From Dactylosporangium roseum (lineage in GTDB: Bacteria; Actinomycetota; Actinomycetes; Mycobacteriales; Micromonosporaceae), in assembly GCF_025264685.1 (NCBI RefSeq), contig NZ_CP073721.1, positions 5,075,001 to 5,139,000 on the forward strand: a stretch of 64,000 nt of DNA. The letters run 5' to 3'. The position numbers and the translations under genes are program-made. The notes beneath the pieces are model-generated. The model saw only the letters and a program-made list of their open reading frames with translations, was not told the origin of the DNA and made no database searches. Of the stretch, positions 52,337 to 61,070 are shown piece after piece (the first letter of the stretch is position 1; each line of letters starts with the position of its first letter).

Positions 52337-53709
52337 GCTTCTCCCTCGGTGCGAGCCGCGGCGGCGGTGCGCGCCACCACCGCGAGAACGGCGTCGATGT
52401 CTGGCTGGTCGTCGAGCGATTCGAGCCGGGCGACCAGCTCGGCGGTGTCCGTGCCGGCGTTCCCGGTGAGCTTGGCCAGCAACGCGTCACGGCTGAGCGG
52501 TCGTTGCGGTCCACCCGCGCTCCGCGTGACGGCGCCGACCACCGCACGGCCGTTGTGCAGCGTGATTCGCACCCTGCCGGGCGCGTCGGCGGCCACGACG
52601 GCCGCCGGGACGATGTTCCACCGGACCCGCGCGGCGAGGGCCGCGACGCCGGGGCGGGCGATCGACTCGCCGTCGAACGTGTCGAGCCCGATGCGGCCGT
52701 CGGTGACCAGCGCGGCCACGCTCCACGGCAGGGAGAACTTCGCGGCGTACGGGCTGGCGGGCCGGGTCAGGTCACGCGAGGCGGCGCAGACGACCGCGGC
52801 GGAGTCCGGGTGCACGTCGGCGACGATGGTGTCGACGTCGCCGGGAACGAACTCGACCTGCTCCCGCGCGTCGAGCACCGCGTCGAGCGTCGCGTGCGAG
52901 AGCTGGCAGGCCGGGTAGGGCTTGATGCCGATCCGCGTGGTCTCCCACACGGAGCCGAGCCCGGCCGAGATCGCGCTCGGATCCACCGGGCCCTCGGTCA
53001 GCGCGTCGTAGACGCTGTGGGGGCCGTCGAACACCGTCTCCGGGCCGGTGGCACCGGCCGCCGCCAGCCGCGCCGCCATGAGTCCCGCCTGGGCGGCGAA
53101 GCCCGGGTGGAGCTGCTTGGTCGCGGCTCCGGTGCCGAGGAAGGCCAGCAACCCGCCGGCCTGGCTGCCGGCGATGCCGAGCGCGTTGACCGCCTGCGCG
53201 CGGTCCAGGCCGGTGAGCCGGGCGGCGACCAGCGCCGCGGCGAAGACACCGGTGGCCATGGTCGCGTGCAGGCCCCGGGCATGGAAACCGTTGGGCGCGG
53301 CGGCCGCCACCCGGCACACGGTCTCGTAGCCGACGACGGCCGCGTCGAGGACCTGGGCGCCGGTCGCGCCGACCTGCTGCCCCACGGCGAACGCCGCCGG
53401 CAGCACGACGGCGGTCGCGTGGACGAGCCCTCCCGCGTGCGTGTCGTCGAAGTCGAGCGCGTGCACGAGGGTGCCGTTGGCCAGCGCGGCGGCGGGTGCG
53501 GAGATCTTGCCGTCCACGCCCAGGATGGCGGCCTCGGGCGCGCCGCCCAGTCCGGCGGCGACCTCGATCGCCGGATCGGCGGCCCGCAGGCGCAGCGCGG
53601 CGAGCGCCGCGCCGAAGCCGTCGAGCAGGTGACGGACGGCGGCCGCACGTACCGGTGCGGGGAACCCGGTGGCCCCGAGCCCCCACTCCGCCAGCTCCAC
53701 GGACCTCAT
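52333..53709 (-). CDS. MmgE/PrpD family protein (copy 2)
   Basis: A 458-residue protein with NGTLVHALDFDDTHAGGLVH, AVVLPAAFAVGQQVGATGAQ, GLHATMATGVFAAALVAARL and IKPYPACQLSHATLDAVLDA. It is the second family member in the window and includes the DFDDTH signature intact (copy 1 has DFDVTH). Likely substrates are di- or tricarboxylic acids; dehydration, decarboxylation and epimerisation are all known in the family. The start ATG 53709 lies in the stop of the CoA-transferase gene; the frame is open upstream but antisense-like there. Confidence 0.92.
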   Translation of the reverse strand: MRSVELAEWGLGATGFPAPVRAAAVRHLLDGFGAALAALRLRAADPAIEVAAGLGGAPEAAILGVDGKISAPAAALANGTLVHALDFDDTHAGGLVHATAVVLPAAFAVGQQVGATGAQVLDAAVVGYETVCRVAAAAPNGFHARGLHATMATGVFAAALVAARLTGLDRAQAVNALGIAGSQAGGLLAFLGTGAATKQLHPGFAAQAGLMAARLAAAGATGPETVFDGPHSVYDALTEGPVDPSAISAGLGSVWETTRIGIKPYPACQLSHATLDAVLDAREQVEFVPGDVDTIVADVHPDSAAVVCAASRDLTRPASPYAAKFSLPWSVAALVTDGRIGLDTFDGESIARPGVAALAARVRWNIVPAAVVAADAPGRVRITLHNGRAVVGAVTRSAGGPQRPLSRDALLAKLTGNAGTDTAELVARLESLDDQPDIDAVLAVVARTAAAARTEGEA

Positions 53710-54959
53710 CGCGAGGCCGCGTCCGTATCGACGCCGCTCTGCGGGACGGCGGGCGCGGGCCGCTTGCCGAAGGCGCCCTGGGCCTTGAGCGACTCGACGC
53801 GCTCCTCGTCGAGCCCGAGGATGGTCCGCGTCACCAGGTCGAAATCCTCGTTGCGCCGGGGCGCGCGGCGGTAGGTCGGCGGCTGGGAGCCGACGCGCAC
53901 GGGCGACGCGACCTGCTCGACGGTGCCGAACCTGGGGTGCTCGGTCGCCACGATCAGTCCGCGGGCCCGGGTGTGCTCCTCGCGGAGGGCGGCCGGCACG
54001 TCGTTGATCGGGCCGCAGGGAATGCCGGCGGCGTAGAGCACCGCCAGCCACTCGTCCACGGACTTCTCCAGGAAGATCGCCTCCAGGAGCGCGAGCAGCT
54101 CCTGGCTGTGCTGCTGGCGGCCGGCGAAGGTCCCGTAGGGCGAGCCGGCCGCCGCCCATTCGGGATGGCCGACGACCTCGGCCAGGCGGGCCCAGAACTT
54201 CTCCTTCGCGCAGCCCACGACCATCCAGCCGTCCTTGGCCTCGAACACCTGGAAGGGCACCAGCGAGGGGTGCGCGGAGTGCCGGGTGCGGGTGGGGGTG
54301 AACCCGGCGTTGAGGTGCCAGGTGGCCGGATAGGTAAGCATGCCGATCGCGGTGTCGTAGAGGCTGACGTCGCAGTCCATGCCGACGCCGTCGCGCCGGG
54401 CGGCGTGGACCCCGGCGAGCAGCGAGATCGCGGCCACCAGACCGCCGGAGTAGTCCACGAGCGACAGGCCCGACTTCGTCGGCGGTCCGTCCGGCTCACC
54501 GGTGAGGTCCATCCAGCCGCCGAGTCCCTGGAGCACGTAGTCGTAGCCGGGCTCCTTGCGGCGCGGGCCGGTCATCCCGAAGCCGGTCAGCGAGACGCAG
54601 ACGATCCGCGGGTTCAGGTGCTTGAGGTCGTCGTACGTGATGCCGATCTTCGCCGGCACGTCGCCGCGCAGGTTGGAGTAGACGACGTCGGAGACCTTGA
54701 CCAGTTCCTCGAAGACCTTGCGACCCGGCTCGCTCGACAGGTCCAGCGAGAGGCTGCGCTTGTTCCGGTTGAAGGTCTCGAAGAACAGCGAGTCCTCGTC
54801 CTCGCCGTACGGCGGGACGTAGCGGCCGACGTCACCGCCGACCGCGGGGTCCTCGATCTTGATGACCTCGGCGCCCAGATCGGCGAGGTGGACGCTGCCG
54901 AACGGGCCGGCACCGTACTGCTCGACGGCGATGATGCGCAGATCGGCGAGGGGTTTCAT
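53706..54959 (-). CDS. CaiB/BaiF family CoA-transferase (copy 2)
   Basis: A 417-residue class III CoA-transferase: LADLRIIAVEQYGAGPFGSV, LGAEVIKIEDPAVGGDVGRY, FNRNKRSLSLDLSSEPGRKV, and the catalytic Asp in GLSLVDYSGGLVAAIS. It probably activates the pathway acid using a CoA donor such as succinyl-CoA. It overlaps the PrpD gene and the LLM gene. It is only distantly similar to the 41912 copy, which argues against recent duplication. Confidence 0.95.
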   Translation of the reverse strand: MKPLADLRIIAVEQYGAGPFGSVHLADLGAEVIKIEDPAVGGDVGRYVPPYGEDEDSLFFETFNRNKRSLSLDLSSEPGRKVFEELVKVSDVVYSNLRGDVPAKIGITYDDLKHLNPRIVCVSLTGFGMTGPRRKEPGYDYVLQGLGGWMDLTGEPDGPPTKSGLSLVDYSGGLVAAISLLAGVHAARRDGVGMDCDVSLYDTAIGMLTYPATWHLNAGFTPTRTRHSAHPSLVPFQVFEAKDGWMVVGCAKEKFWARLAEVVGHPEWAAAGSPYGTFAGRQQHSQELLALLEAIFLEKSVDEWLAVLYAAGIPCGPINDVPAALREEHTRARGLIVATEHPRFGTVEQVASPVRVGSQPPTYRRAPRRNEDFDLVTRTILGLDEERVESLKAQGAFGKRPAPAVPQSGVDTDAASR

Positions 54960-55996
54960 CGGGTGCCTCCGGTGAGATCCGCGATCATCGAGATGATCTC
55001 GTCCTGTGCCTTGCGGGTGTCTTCCGCGGCGACGCCGTGCGTCGGGGGGCTGAGCTTGACCGAGTCGGCCTTACCCTCGTAGGCGGCGATGCGGGCGGCC
55101 ACGTCGTCGCGGTCGCCGGACATGGTCAAGGCGTCGACCATCCCGTCGGTCACGCTGTCGGCGAGGTAGTCCGCGCCCTTGCCGGAGCGGAACGCCTCGA
55201 TGACCGCCCGCTGTTCCTCCCCCAGGTCGTGGAACTCGAAGAAGTCGGCGTAGGTGCGCACGCTGGCGTAGAAGCCGACGAGCCCCGCGGTGCGGCGCCT
55301 GGCCACCTTCGGGTCGCTGTCCACCGAGCAGCACGCCGACACCACGACGTCGAGGTTCGCGCGGGTCCTGCCCTCGGCCCGGGCGAGACCGACCTCGAGG
55401 TCGGGAAGGACCCGCTGGGTCAGGTACGCCGGCGAGCAGAGCTCGTGGCTGATCCATCCGTCACCGATCGCGCCGGCGAGGCGGGTCATGTGCGGGCCCA
55501 TCGCCGCGAGATAGATCGGGATGTCCGGGCGGGTGGGCGCGAACGGGCGTTCGTAGCCGCGGATGCGCATGGGCTCGTACTCGCCCGGGAGGTCGATGGT
55601 CGCCCCGGTCGTGGTGGTCGCCCAGAAGTGCCGGACGTTGCGCACGGTCTCCTTCAGGTGCGCGACCGGTTTGCCGAACCGGGCGTTGTGCCAGTCCTCG
55701 TTGAGGCGCTGGACACCGCTGCCCAGCCCGAGCACGAACCGCCCTCCGCTGAGTTCGTCGAGGTCGAGCGCCTCCAGGGCGGTGACCATCGGGCTGCGGG
55801 TGAACGCCAGCATGATCGAGGTGCCGACCTGGGCGGTCTCGGTCGCCTGCGCCAGCGCGGCGGCGGTGCCGGTGGCGCTGCGGTGCAACTCCGACACCCA
55901 CAGCGCTTCGGCGCCGGCCGCTTCCGCCCGGCGTCCGGCGTCGGCCAGTTCCGCGAGCGTCTCTCCCCAGGGCTGGTACGTGATGCGCAGGCTCAT
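54956..55996 (-). CDS. LLM-class (F420-dependent-type) oxidoreductase
   Basis: A 346-residue luciferase-like TIM barrel. ALWVSELHRSATGTAAALAQ, VGTSIMLAFTRSPMVTALEA, ELSGGRFVLGLGSGVQRLNE and IPIYLAAMGPHMTRLAGAIG match actinobacterial F420-dependent LLM proteins. Such enzymes oxidise or reduce small molecules using F420 or FMN; which one cannot be told here. It overlaps the MaoC and CaiB genes. Confidence 0.92.
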   Translation of the reverse strand: MSLRITYQPWGETLAELADAGRRAEAAGAEALWVSELHRSATGTAAALAQATETAQVGTSIMLAFTRSPMVTALEALDLDELSGGRFVLGLGSGVQRLNEDWHNARFGKPVAHLKETVRNVRHFWATTTTGATIDLPGEYEPMRIRGYERPFAPTRPDIPIYLAAMGPHMTRLAGAIGDGWISHELCSPAYLTQRVLPDLEVGLARAEGRTRANLDVVVSACCSVDSDPKVARRRTAGLVGFYASVRTYADFFEFHDLGEEQRAVIEAFRSGKGADYLADSVTDGMVDALTMSGDRDDVAARIAAYEGKADSVKLSPPTHGVAAEDTRKAQDEIISMIADLTGGTR

Positions 55997-56523
55997 GCGA
56001 CGCTCTTGTCCAGCGAAAGCGGCTTCTTGCCCTCCGGGAAGATGCCCGCCAACTGCTCGGCGCCGCGCTTGTAGACGTAGAACATGCGCTTGAAGCTGCA
56101 CACCTCGTCGCCGTGCTGGTTGAGCGTCCGGGTCCGGACGGTCACGATGCCGGCGTGCGGGCGGCTGGCCGACTCGCGCTTTTCGAGCACGATGGACTCG
56201 CTGTAGAGCGTGTCGCCGGCGAAGACCGGGTGGGTCATCCTGATCTCGTCCCATCCGAGATTGGCGAATGCGTTCTGGGTGAGATCGGTGACGCTCTGAC
56301 CGACGGCGATGGCCACGGTCAGGGTCGAGACCACGAGCGGCTTGCCGAACTCGGACCTGGCGGCGTACTCGGCGTTGAAATGCATCTGGTTGGTGTTCAT
56401 GGTCAGCAACGTGAACCAGGTGTTGTCCGCCTCGCTCACCGTTCGGCCCAACGGGTGTCGATACACCGCGCCCACCTCGAAATCCTCGAAGAAGCGTCCC
56501 GTCCAGCCTTCTGCTATCGCCAT
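55993..56523 (-). CDS. MaoC family dehydratase, mesaconyl-CoA hydratase-like
   Basis: A 176-residue protein. The motif MNTNQMHFNAEYAARSEFGK (Asn/His pair) and NLGWDEIRMTHPVFAGDTLY resemble mesaconyl-CoA hydratase and related C4/C5 dicarboxyl-CoA hydratases. The start ATG 56523 follows GGAGAGG. It is the first gene of the twelve-gene operon and lies 42 nt downstream of a perfect GntR-type palindrome. Together with CitE-2 it suggests hydration and then lyase cleavage of an unsaturated dicarboxyl-CoA. Confidence 0.9.
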   Translation of the reverse strand: MAIAEGWTGRFFEDFEVGAVYRHPLGRTVSEADNTWFTLLTMNTNQMHFNAEYAARSEFGKPLVVSTLTVAIAVGQSVTDLTQNAFANLGWDEIRMTHPVFAGDTLYSESIVLEKRESASRPHAGIVTVRTRTLNQHGDEVCSFKRMFYVYKRGAEQLAGIFPEGKKPLSLDKSVA

Positions 56524-56565
56524 GTCAAGCCTCTCCAGGTAGCCCTGATCCGGTACCTCGACCCT

Positions 56566-56580
56566 AAATGTCTGACATTT
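56566..56580. promoter_or_regulatory. GntR/FCD operator candidate 1
   Basis: AAATGTC-T-GACATTT is a perfect 7-1-7 palindrome with the GT-N3-AC core of FadR-subfamily GntR regulators, 42 nt upstream of the operon's first ATG (56523). Confidence 0.6.
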
Positions 56581-56632
56581 TGCTGTCAAGGGTGGGCGGT
56601 GCGGTCGTCGATCCACCCAGCGACGCCTATTT

Positions 56633-56651
56633 CAAATATCAGACGTATTTG
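56633..56651. promoter_or_regulatory. GntR/FCD operator candidate 2
   Basis: CAAATA and TATTTG are perfect outer arms; the minus strand carries the GTCTGA core between them. It lies between the MaoC gene and the GntR gene. The remainder of the 56524-56942 gap shows no gene. Confidence 0.45.
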
Positions 56652-56942
56652 ATCACGGGCTGCCGAAAGCCCGGTTTCACGACATGCGGACGCGCCGGTC
56701 GCCGCGCGCCGCCGACAGCCCTGCCGGGACGGCCACCCGGGCCGCCGGGCGCAGGGAGACGCGGCCGTGGGCCGTGACGCCCGCCGCCGGCCTCCCGGGC
56801 CCGTCGCACCGGCCCCCGCCGCTACCGGCGGCAACGGCGCGGACCGCGCGTCGCGGCCGAGTGCGGCAGGGTTCGGACTCCGGTCCTCCGCCGACGCCGA
56901 CGCGCCGTTGGCCGTGCCGGTCGCCGAGCGGGGTGGTAGCGG

Positions 56943-57740
56943 TCAGCCCCGCTCGTCGCCGACCGGCCGGTTGTCACGGTAGGCCTGGCGCAGCCGGACG
57001 AGATGTTCGCTCATCGCCTTCGCCGCCGCGTCACCGTCGCCGTCGTCGATCGCACGCAGGATCGCCTCGTGATCGTGATCGACCTGGCCCCAGTACTCGT
57101 GCGGAATGTCCGGATCGAGGAACCGCGCCTGAAGGACCCGGAACACCGGCTCGGTCATGACCGCGAGCAGCCCGTTGCCCGTGGCCTTGACGACGAGCCC
57201 GTGGAAGTTGCGGTGTTCGCGGAACTTGCCCCCACGCCCCCGGCTCATGATCTCCCGGTCGATGGCTTCCCGCAGCGCCGCGAGATGCTGCTGACTCCGG
57301 CGATGCGCGGCAAGCCGCGCGGCCGGCACCTCGAGGAGCTCACGGGCCTCCAGCATGTCCGCGACCGAGAGGTCGGTCCCGGACAGCAGCCCGATGCTCG
57401 TCTCGAGGTAGTCACTGACCTGGTCGAGCTGGACCCGGGACACGAACGTCCCGCCGGTCGTCCCCCGGGTCGTCCGGATCACGTCTCGGGACGCCAGGGC
57501 GCGCAGCGCTTCCCGCACGGTGCTCCGGCTCACCCCGAAGGCGCTGGCCAGCTCCGCCTCCGAGGGCAGCCGGTCACCCGCGGTGAGCGACCCGCTCAGG
57601 ATGCGCTGCAGGAGCTGGTCGGTCACCTGCTGGTAGGCCGGCCGGATCCGGCTCAGCGACAGTGCGTCGGCGACCGCCGATCGCGAGACGACGGCCTTGT
57701 CGTCGGCGACCTTGCCCGACGTCTTCGATCCCCGTGTCAT
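56943..57740 (-). CDS. GntR-family regulator, FCD/FadR subfamily
   Basis: A 265-residue regulator. The winged helix (residues about 30-100) has LPSEAELASAFGVSRSTVRE and ALASRDVIRTTRGTTGGTFV. The FCD domain has MLEARELLEVPAARLAAHRR, FREHRNFHGLVVKATGN and DHDHEAILRAIDDGDGDAAA with the metal-binding His/Asp residues. I chose ATG 57740; a GTG 12 nt earlier is possible. It lies between the twelve-gene operon and the ligase/hydratase genes, and GTCTGAC-core sites lie at both ends of that region, so it probably represses both, with an acyl-CoA or acid as effector. Confidence 0.95.
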   Translation of the reverse strand: MTRGSKTSGKVADDKAVVSRSAVADALSLSRIRPAYQQVTDQLLQRILSGSLTAGDRLPSEAELASAFGVSRSTVREALRALASRDVIRTTRGTTGGTFVSRVQLDQVSDYLETSIGLLSGTDLSVADMLEARELLEVPAARLAAHRRSQQHLAALREAIDREIMSRGRGGKFREHRNFHGLVVKATGNGLLAVMTEPVFRVLQARFLDPDIPHEYWGQVDHDHEAILRAIDDGDGDAAAKAMSEHLVRLRQAYRDNRPVGDERG

Positions 57741-57782
57741 GAGTGCAGACACCTCCGCGGCGAACAGGAACGCATCAGTGTT

Positions 57783-59318
57783 TCACTTCTCGCGGCCGTT
57801 GATGTAATCCGTACGAAGTTCACGCTTGAGAATCTTCCCACCGGGATTCCGTGGCAATTTCTCCACGACATGCCATTCGCGCGGAACCTTGTACTTGGCG
57901 ATGCGTTGCCGCACATACGTCTCCAGGTCCCCCATGTCGAGCCGCTCGGTGCCCCTGCGCGCCACCACGAACGCCGCGACGCGCTCGCCGTACACGTCGT
58001 CGGGCACGCCGATGACCGCCACCTCGTCGACACCCGCGTGCCTGGCGACCGCCTCCTCGATCTCGCGGGGGAAGATGTTGACACCACCGGCGATGATCAT
58101 GTCCTTCTTGCGGTCGACGATGGAGATGAAGCCCTCGTCGTCGCGCACCGCGATGTCCCCGACCGTGACGAAGCCGTCCTCGGTCGTGGCCTCGCGCGTC
58201 GCCTCCTCGTTGTGGAGGTAACCCTTCATGAGCAGGGGCGAGCGCGCGAACAGCTCACCCGGCACCCCGGCCGAAACCTCTTGCCCGGCGTCGTCGAGCA
58301 GCTTGACCTCGTTCATGAACCACGGGTGCCCGACGCTGCCCGCCTTGCGCATCGAGTCCTCGGGCCGCAGGTCGGTGACGATGGAACACTCCGTCGACCC
58401 GTACAGTTCGTGAATCCCGACGTTCGGAAACGCCTCGTGCACCCATTCCTTCAGCGCGACCGGCAGCGCGGCGGCGTTGAAGTACAGGGTCCGCAGCGCC
58501 GACAGATCGTAGCTGGCCGTCGGCTCCTCGACGATCCGGCGGATCTGCTGGGCATGGGTGGGCACCAGGAAGACCGTGTTCGTCCGGGAGACCTCGAGCA
58601 TCTTCAGGAACTGCTCCGGATCCCAGCTCCGCAGGACCGACACGGTGCCACCGAGCTGGGGCCCGGCGAAGCCGAAGGCGAACCCGGCGCCGTGGTAGAG
58701 CGGCGCGACCGCCATCGTGCTACTGGCGGGGCCAAGGCCGTATTCGATGCCCGCCGCGTAGCTGGTGAGCACGCGCCCCCGGTGGGTCAGGACGACGCCC
58801 TTGGGTTGTCCGGTCGTGCCCGAGGTGTAGGCGATGCAGAAGGGGTCGTTCTCGTCGACGTCGACGCCCGGATCCCGGGGCTCCGCCCCGGCGAGCAGGT
58901 CCTCGTAGCCCTCACCGGCGCCGCCGTCGAAGCTGAACACCTGGTCCATGCCGTCGACGAAGGTCACGGTGTTCGGCGCGAGCTGGTCCTCCATGATCAG
59001 CACGCGGGCACCGGAGTGGTGGACGATGAACTCGTTGTCCCCCGAGCTGTTCCTGGGGTTCAACGGGACCATGGGCAGCCCCGCCTTGGACAGCCCGGCC
59101 GCGATCTCGAAGTACTCCATCCGGTTGCCGCTCAGCAGCGCCACCGGCTCGCCGGGCCGGAGGCCGCGACGCAGCAGCGCGTTGCCCAGCCGGTTCGAGC
59201 GCTCGTCCAGGCCGGCGAACGTGAGCTGCCGGTCGCCGTCGACGACCGCGACCCGGCGGGGGGCCGCCCGCCCGAACTCGCGTACGCCGTTGGCCATGTT
59301 GAGCTGTGCGATACCCAC
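57783..59318 (-). CDS. AMP-dependent acyl-CoA synthetase/ligase
   Basis: A 511-residue ANL-family enzyme. The P-loop is AYTSGTTGQPKGVVLTHRG. IHELYGSTECSIVTDL, VTVGDIAVRDDEGFISIVDR (hinge DRKKDMI) and the C-terminal catalytic Lys in NPGGKILKRELRTDY are present. It activates a carboxylic acid to its CoA ester. It starts 5 nt after the small MaoC gene and is followed by the GntR gene. It offers a second way, besides CaiB transfer, to charge a substrate with CoA. Confidence 0.95.
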   Translation of the reverse strand: MGIAQLNMANGVREFGRAAPRRVAVVDGDRQLTFAGLDERSNRLGNALLRRGLRPGEPVALLSGNRMEYFEIAAGLSKAGLPMVPLNPRNSSGDNEFIVHHSGARVLIMEDQLAPNTVTFVDGMDQVFSFDGGAGEGYEDLLAGAEPRDPGVDVDENDPFCIAYTSGTTGQPKGVVLTHRGRVLTSYAAGIEYGLGPASSTMAVAPLYHGAGFAFGFAGPQLGGTVSVLRSWDPEQFLKMLEVSRTNTVFLVPTHAQQIRRIVEEPTASYDLSALRTLYFNAAALPVALKEWVHEAFPNVGIHELYGSTECSIVTDLRPEDSMRKAGSVGHPWFMNEVKLLDDAGQEVSAGVPGELFARSPLLMKGYLHNEEATREATTEDGFVTVGDIAVRDDEGFISIVDRKKDMIIAGGVNIFPREIEEAVARHAGVDEVAVIGVPDDVYGERVAAFVVARRGTERLDMGDLETYVRQRIAKYKVPREWHVVEKLPRNPGGKILKRELRTDYINGREK

Positions 59319-59323
59319 GATCC

Positions 59324-59737
59324 CTACTCCTGGCTTCCCTGGTTCATCAGCATGACCGCTGTTGCCTCCATGACCGGGTCGCCGCCGTGCTCGCGGACGA
59401 GCCAGCGGTACTCCCGGATCACCTTGCCGCTCTTCGTGGCCTGTTCCGTCCCGGGTGTCAGCTCCAGGCTGAGCACCTGCCCCGCCCGGACCATCCGCAG
59501 GAAGGTCACCGACCTCAGCTCGACGAGCGCGATCGCGTCGTCGAGCGCGCCCGACTGCTCCGCCAGGCCGCCGGCCAGCAACAGGACGCCCTGTCCGGGC
59601 AGCGGCGCCGTCGCCCCGGACGACCGCTGCTCGGGTGTCGGATTGAACAGCGGATGCGTGTAGCCGCCGCTGGCGACGAGACGCTCGATGAGTTCGGCGG
59701 TCACCACCACCGTGGGCGACACCGTCGGCGCGGCCAT
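59324..59737 (-). CDS. MaoC-like hot-dog protein
   Basis: A 137-residue protein. YTHPLFNPTPEQRSSGATAP and LPGQGVLLLAGGLAEQSGAL suit a MaoC or acyl-dehydratase-like hot-dog fold, but the D-x-N-P-x-H hydratase motif is not clearly kept (HPLFNP). The start ATG 59737 shares a base with the enoyl-CoA hydratase stop (TGATG) and has a G-rich ribosome site. The role may be a hydratase or a thioesterase. Confidence 0.75.
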   Translation of the reverse strand: MAAPTVSPTVVVTAELIERLVASGGYTHPLFNPTPEQRSSGATAPLPGQGVLLLAGGLAEQSGALDDAIALVELRSVTFLRMVRAGQVLSLELTPGTEQATKSGKVIREYRWLVREHGGDPVMEATAVMLMNQGSQE

Positions 59738-60522
59738 CAGACGTCCCCCCACCGCGGTTCGCGCTTCTCGACGAATGCCCGGTAACCCTCCGCCATGTCA
59801 GGAACCTCCTCCAGGAATCGGCTGAACATCTCCCGCTCCAGCCGCAGTCCCTCGGCGAGCGGCAGGTCCCCGGCCGCGTTCAGCAGCGCCTTGACCGTCG
59901 CGATCGCCGGCCGGGACCGCCCGCGGAGCGAGTCGGTGATCTTGGCGACCTCGGCGTCGAGGTCGGCCAGCGGCGCGTGGGCGATCGCGAGTCCCCACTG
60001 GACCATCCGCGGTCCGGTGAGCCAGGTGGGCGTGAGCAGCAGCGCCCGGGCCCGCTGGTCACCCAGCTTGCGGTGGGCGCGCATGCTCGCGCCGGCGCCC
60101 GGGACCATACCGAAGCCGAGGTGGATGTCACCGACCCTTGCCTCGTCCGCGGCCACCACGAAGTCACAGGCGAGCAGCAGCTCGAAACCGCCGGCGCGGG
60201 CCAGGCCGTTCACCGCCGCGATCGACGGGACGGGGAAGTCCTGGAGGCGGTCGAGCAGCTTGTGGTATCCGCGGATGAACGGTACGAAGACGCCACCGGG
60301 ATCGGCGAAGCACGCACCGAGGAAGTCGATGTCCATGCCGACGCTGAAGGCCCGCCCGACGCCGGTGACGACGATCGCGCGCAGGGACCTGTCCCGCTCG
60401 GCGGCGTCCAGCGCGGCGTTGAGCCCGGCGACCACGTCGGGGGTGATGCTGTTCATCGCGCCGGGTCCGTCCAGGACGATCCGGAGCACCTGGTCCTCGG
60501 CCGTGAACCGGACGGCCGTCAT
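59737..60522 (-). CDS. Enoyl-CoA hydratase/isomerase
   Basis: A 261-residue crotonase-fold protein. RAIVVTGVGRAFSVGMDIDF (oxyanion hole), PVPSIAAVNGLARAGGFELL and ACDFVVAADEARVGDIHLGF are typical. In the second catalytic position the usual Glu-rich turn reads GMVPGAGASM. Its start at ATG 60522 makes it the first gene of the unit ECH - MaoC - ligase - GntR. A GTCTGAC-core site lies about 130 nt upstream. Confidence 0.93.
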   Translation of the reverse strand: MTAVRFTAEDQVLRIVLDGPGAMNSITPDVVAGLNAALDAAERDRSLRAIVVTGVGRAFSVGMDIDFLGACFADPGGVFVPFIRGYHKLLDRLQDFPVPSIAAVNGLARAGGFELLLACDFVVAADEARVGDIHLGFGMVPGAGASMRAHRKLGDQRARALLLTPTWLTGPRMVQWGLAIAHAPLADLDAEVAKITDSLRGRSRPAIATVKALLNAAGDLPLAEGLRLEREMFSRFLEEVPDMAEGYRAFVEKREPRWGDV

Positions 60523-60651
60523 GCCTCGGCTCCGTCCGTGTCCCGCGCCGCACCAGCGACAGCGACGACCGAGATCGCCGCCACGCCGAGGCTGCGCGCC
60601 GCCCCTGAACGCATCACCACTCCAACCTGTCCCCGCCAACCACCGGTCGGC

Positions 60652-60667
60652 AATACGTCTGACATTA
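60652..60667. promoter_or_regulatory. GntR/FCD operator candidate 3
   Basis: AATACGTCTGACATTA contains the GTCTGAC core shared with candidate 1 and lies 130 nt upstream of the enoyl-CoA hydratase start. The arms are incomplete. Confidence 0.45.
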
Positions 60668-60802
60668 GGGTGACAGCGCTCACAGACGCAATACCCGCGG
60701 GTCACGTTAGCGTCTCGCCGGCCCGTCCAGGGCCGTGAAAGCCGAGGCAAGGTGACAGAAGCACGCCGGTAGCGTACCGCTCCGGCGGCCTGCGGCTGAT
60801 CT

Positions 60803-60815
60803 ATCAGACTTTTCG
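60803..60815. promoter_or_regulatory. GntR/FCD operator candidate 4
   Basis: On the minus strand AAAAGTCTGATA carries a GTCTGA core, 137 nt beyond candidate 3. It is weak. The 60523-60960 stretch contains no convincing gene. Confidence 0.3.
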
Positions 60816-60960
60816 GATCAAGGGAGCTGAGGATGCTGACGGCGGCGCCGCTGGACGAGCCCGAGGAGCTGACCGAACCGCGCGGCACGGTCCAGCGACG
60901 GCACCGCCCGGAACGCGGCGGCCGCGACCGATGAACTCACCCACCCGTCCAGGTCGAGCA

Positions 60961-61061
60961 CCCCACTTTGCGCGTCGATCTTGCAGTTGTGGTGCCGAGA
61001 CACTCCGCGAATGCCCGGTTTGTCAGGCACCACAACTGCAAGATCGACGCGCAAAGTGGGG
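60961..61061. repeat. Perfect 36-bp inverted repeat with 29-nt loop
   Basis: The left arm (60961-60996, beginning CCCCACTTTGCGCGTCGATC) and right arm (61026-61061, ending GATCGACGCGCAAAGTGGGG) are exact reverse complements separated by 29 nt. It lies 10 nt beyond the stop of the decayed DUF2804 gene. It could be a REP- or MITE-like element or a strong terminator. Confidence 0.9.
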
Positions 61062-61070
61062 GGTGGTGTG

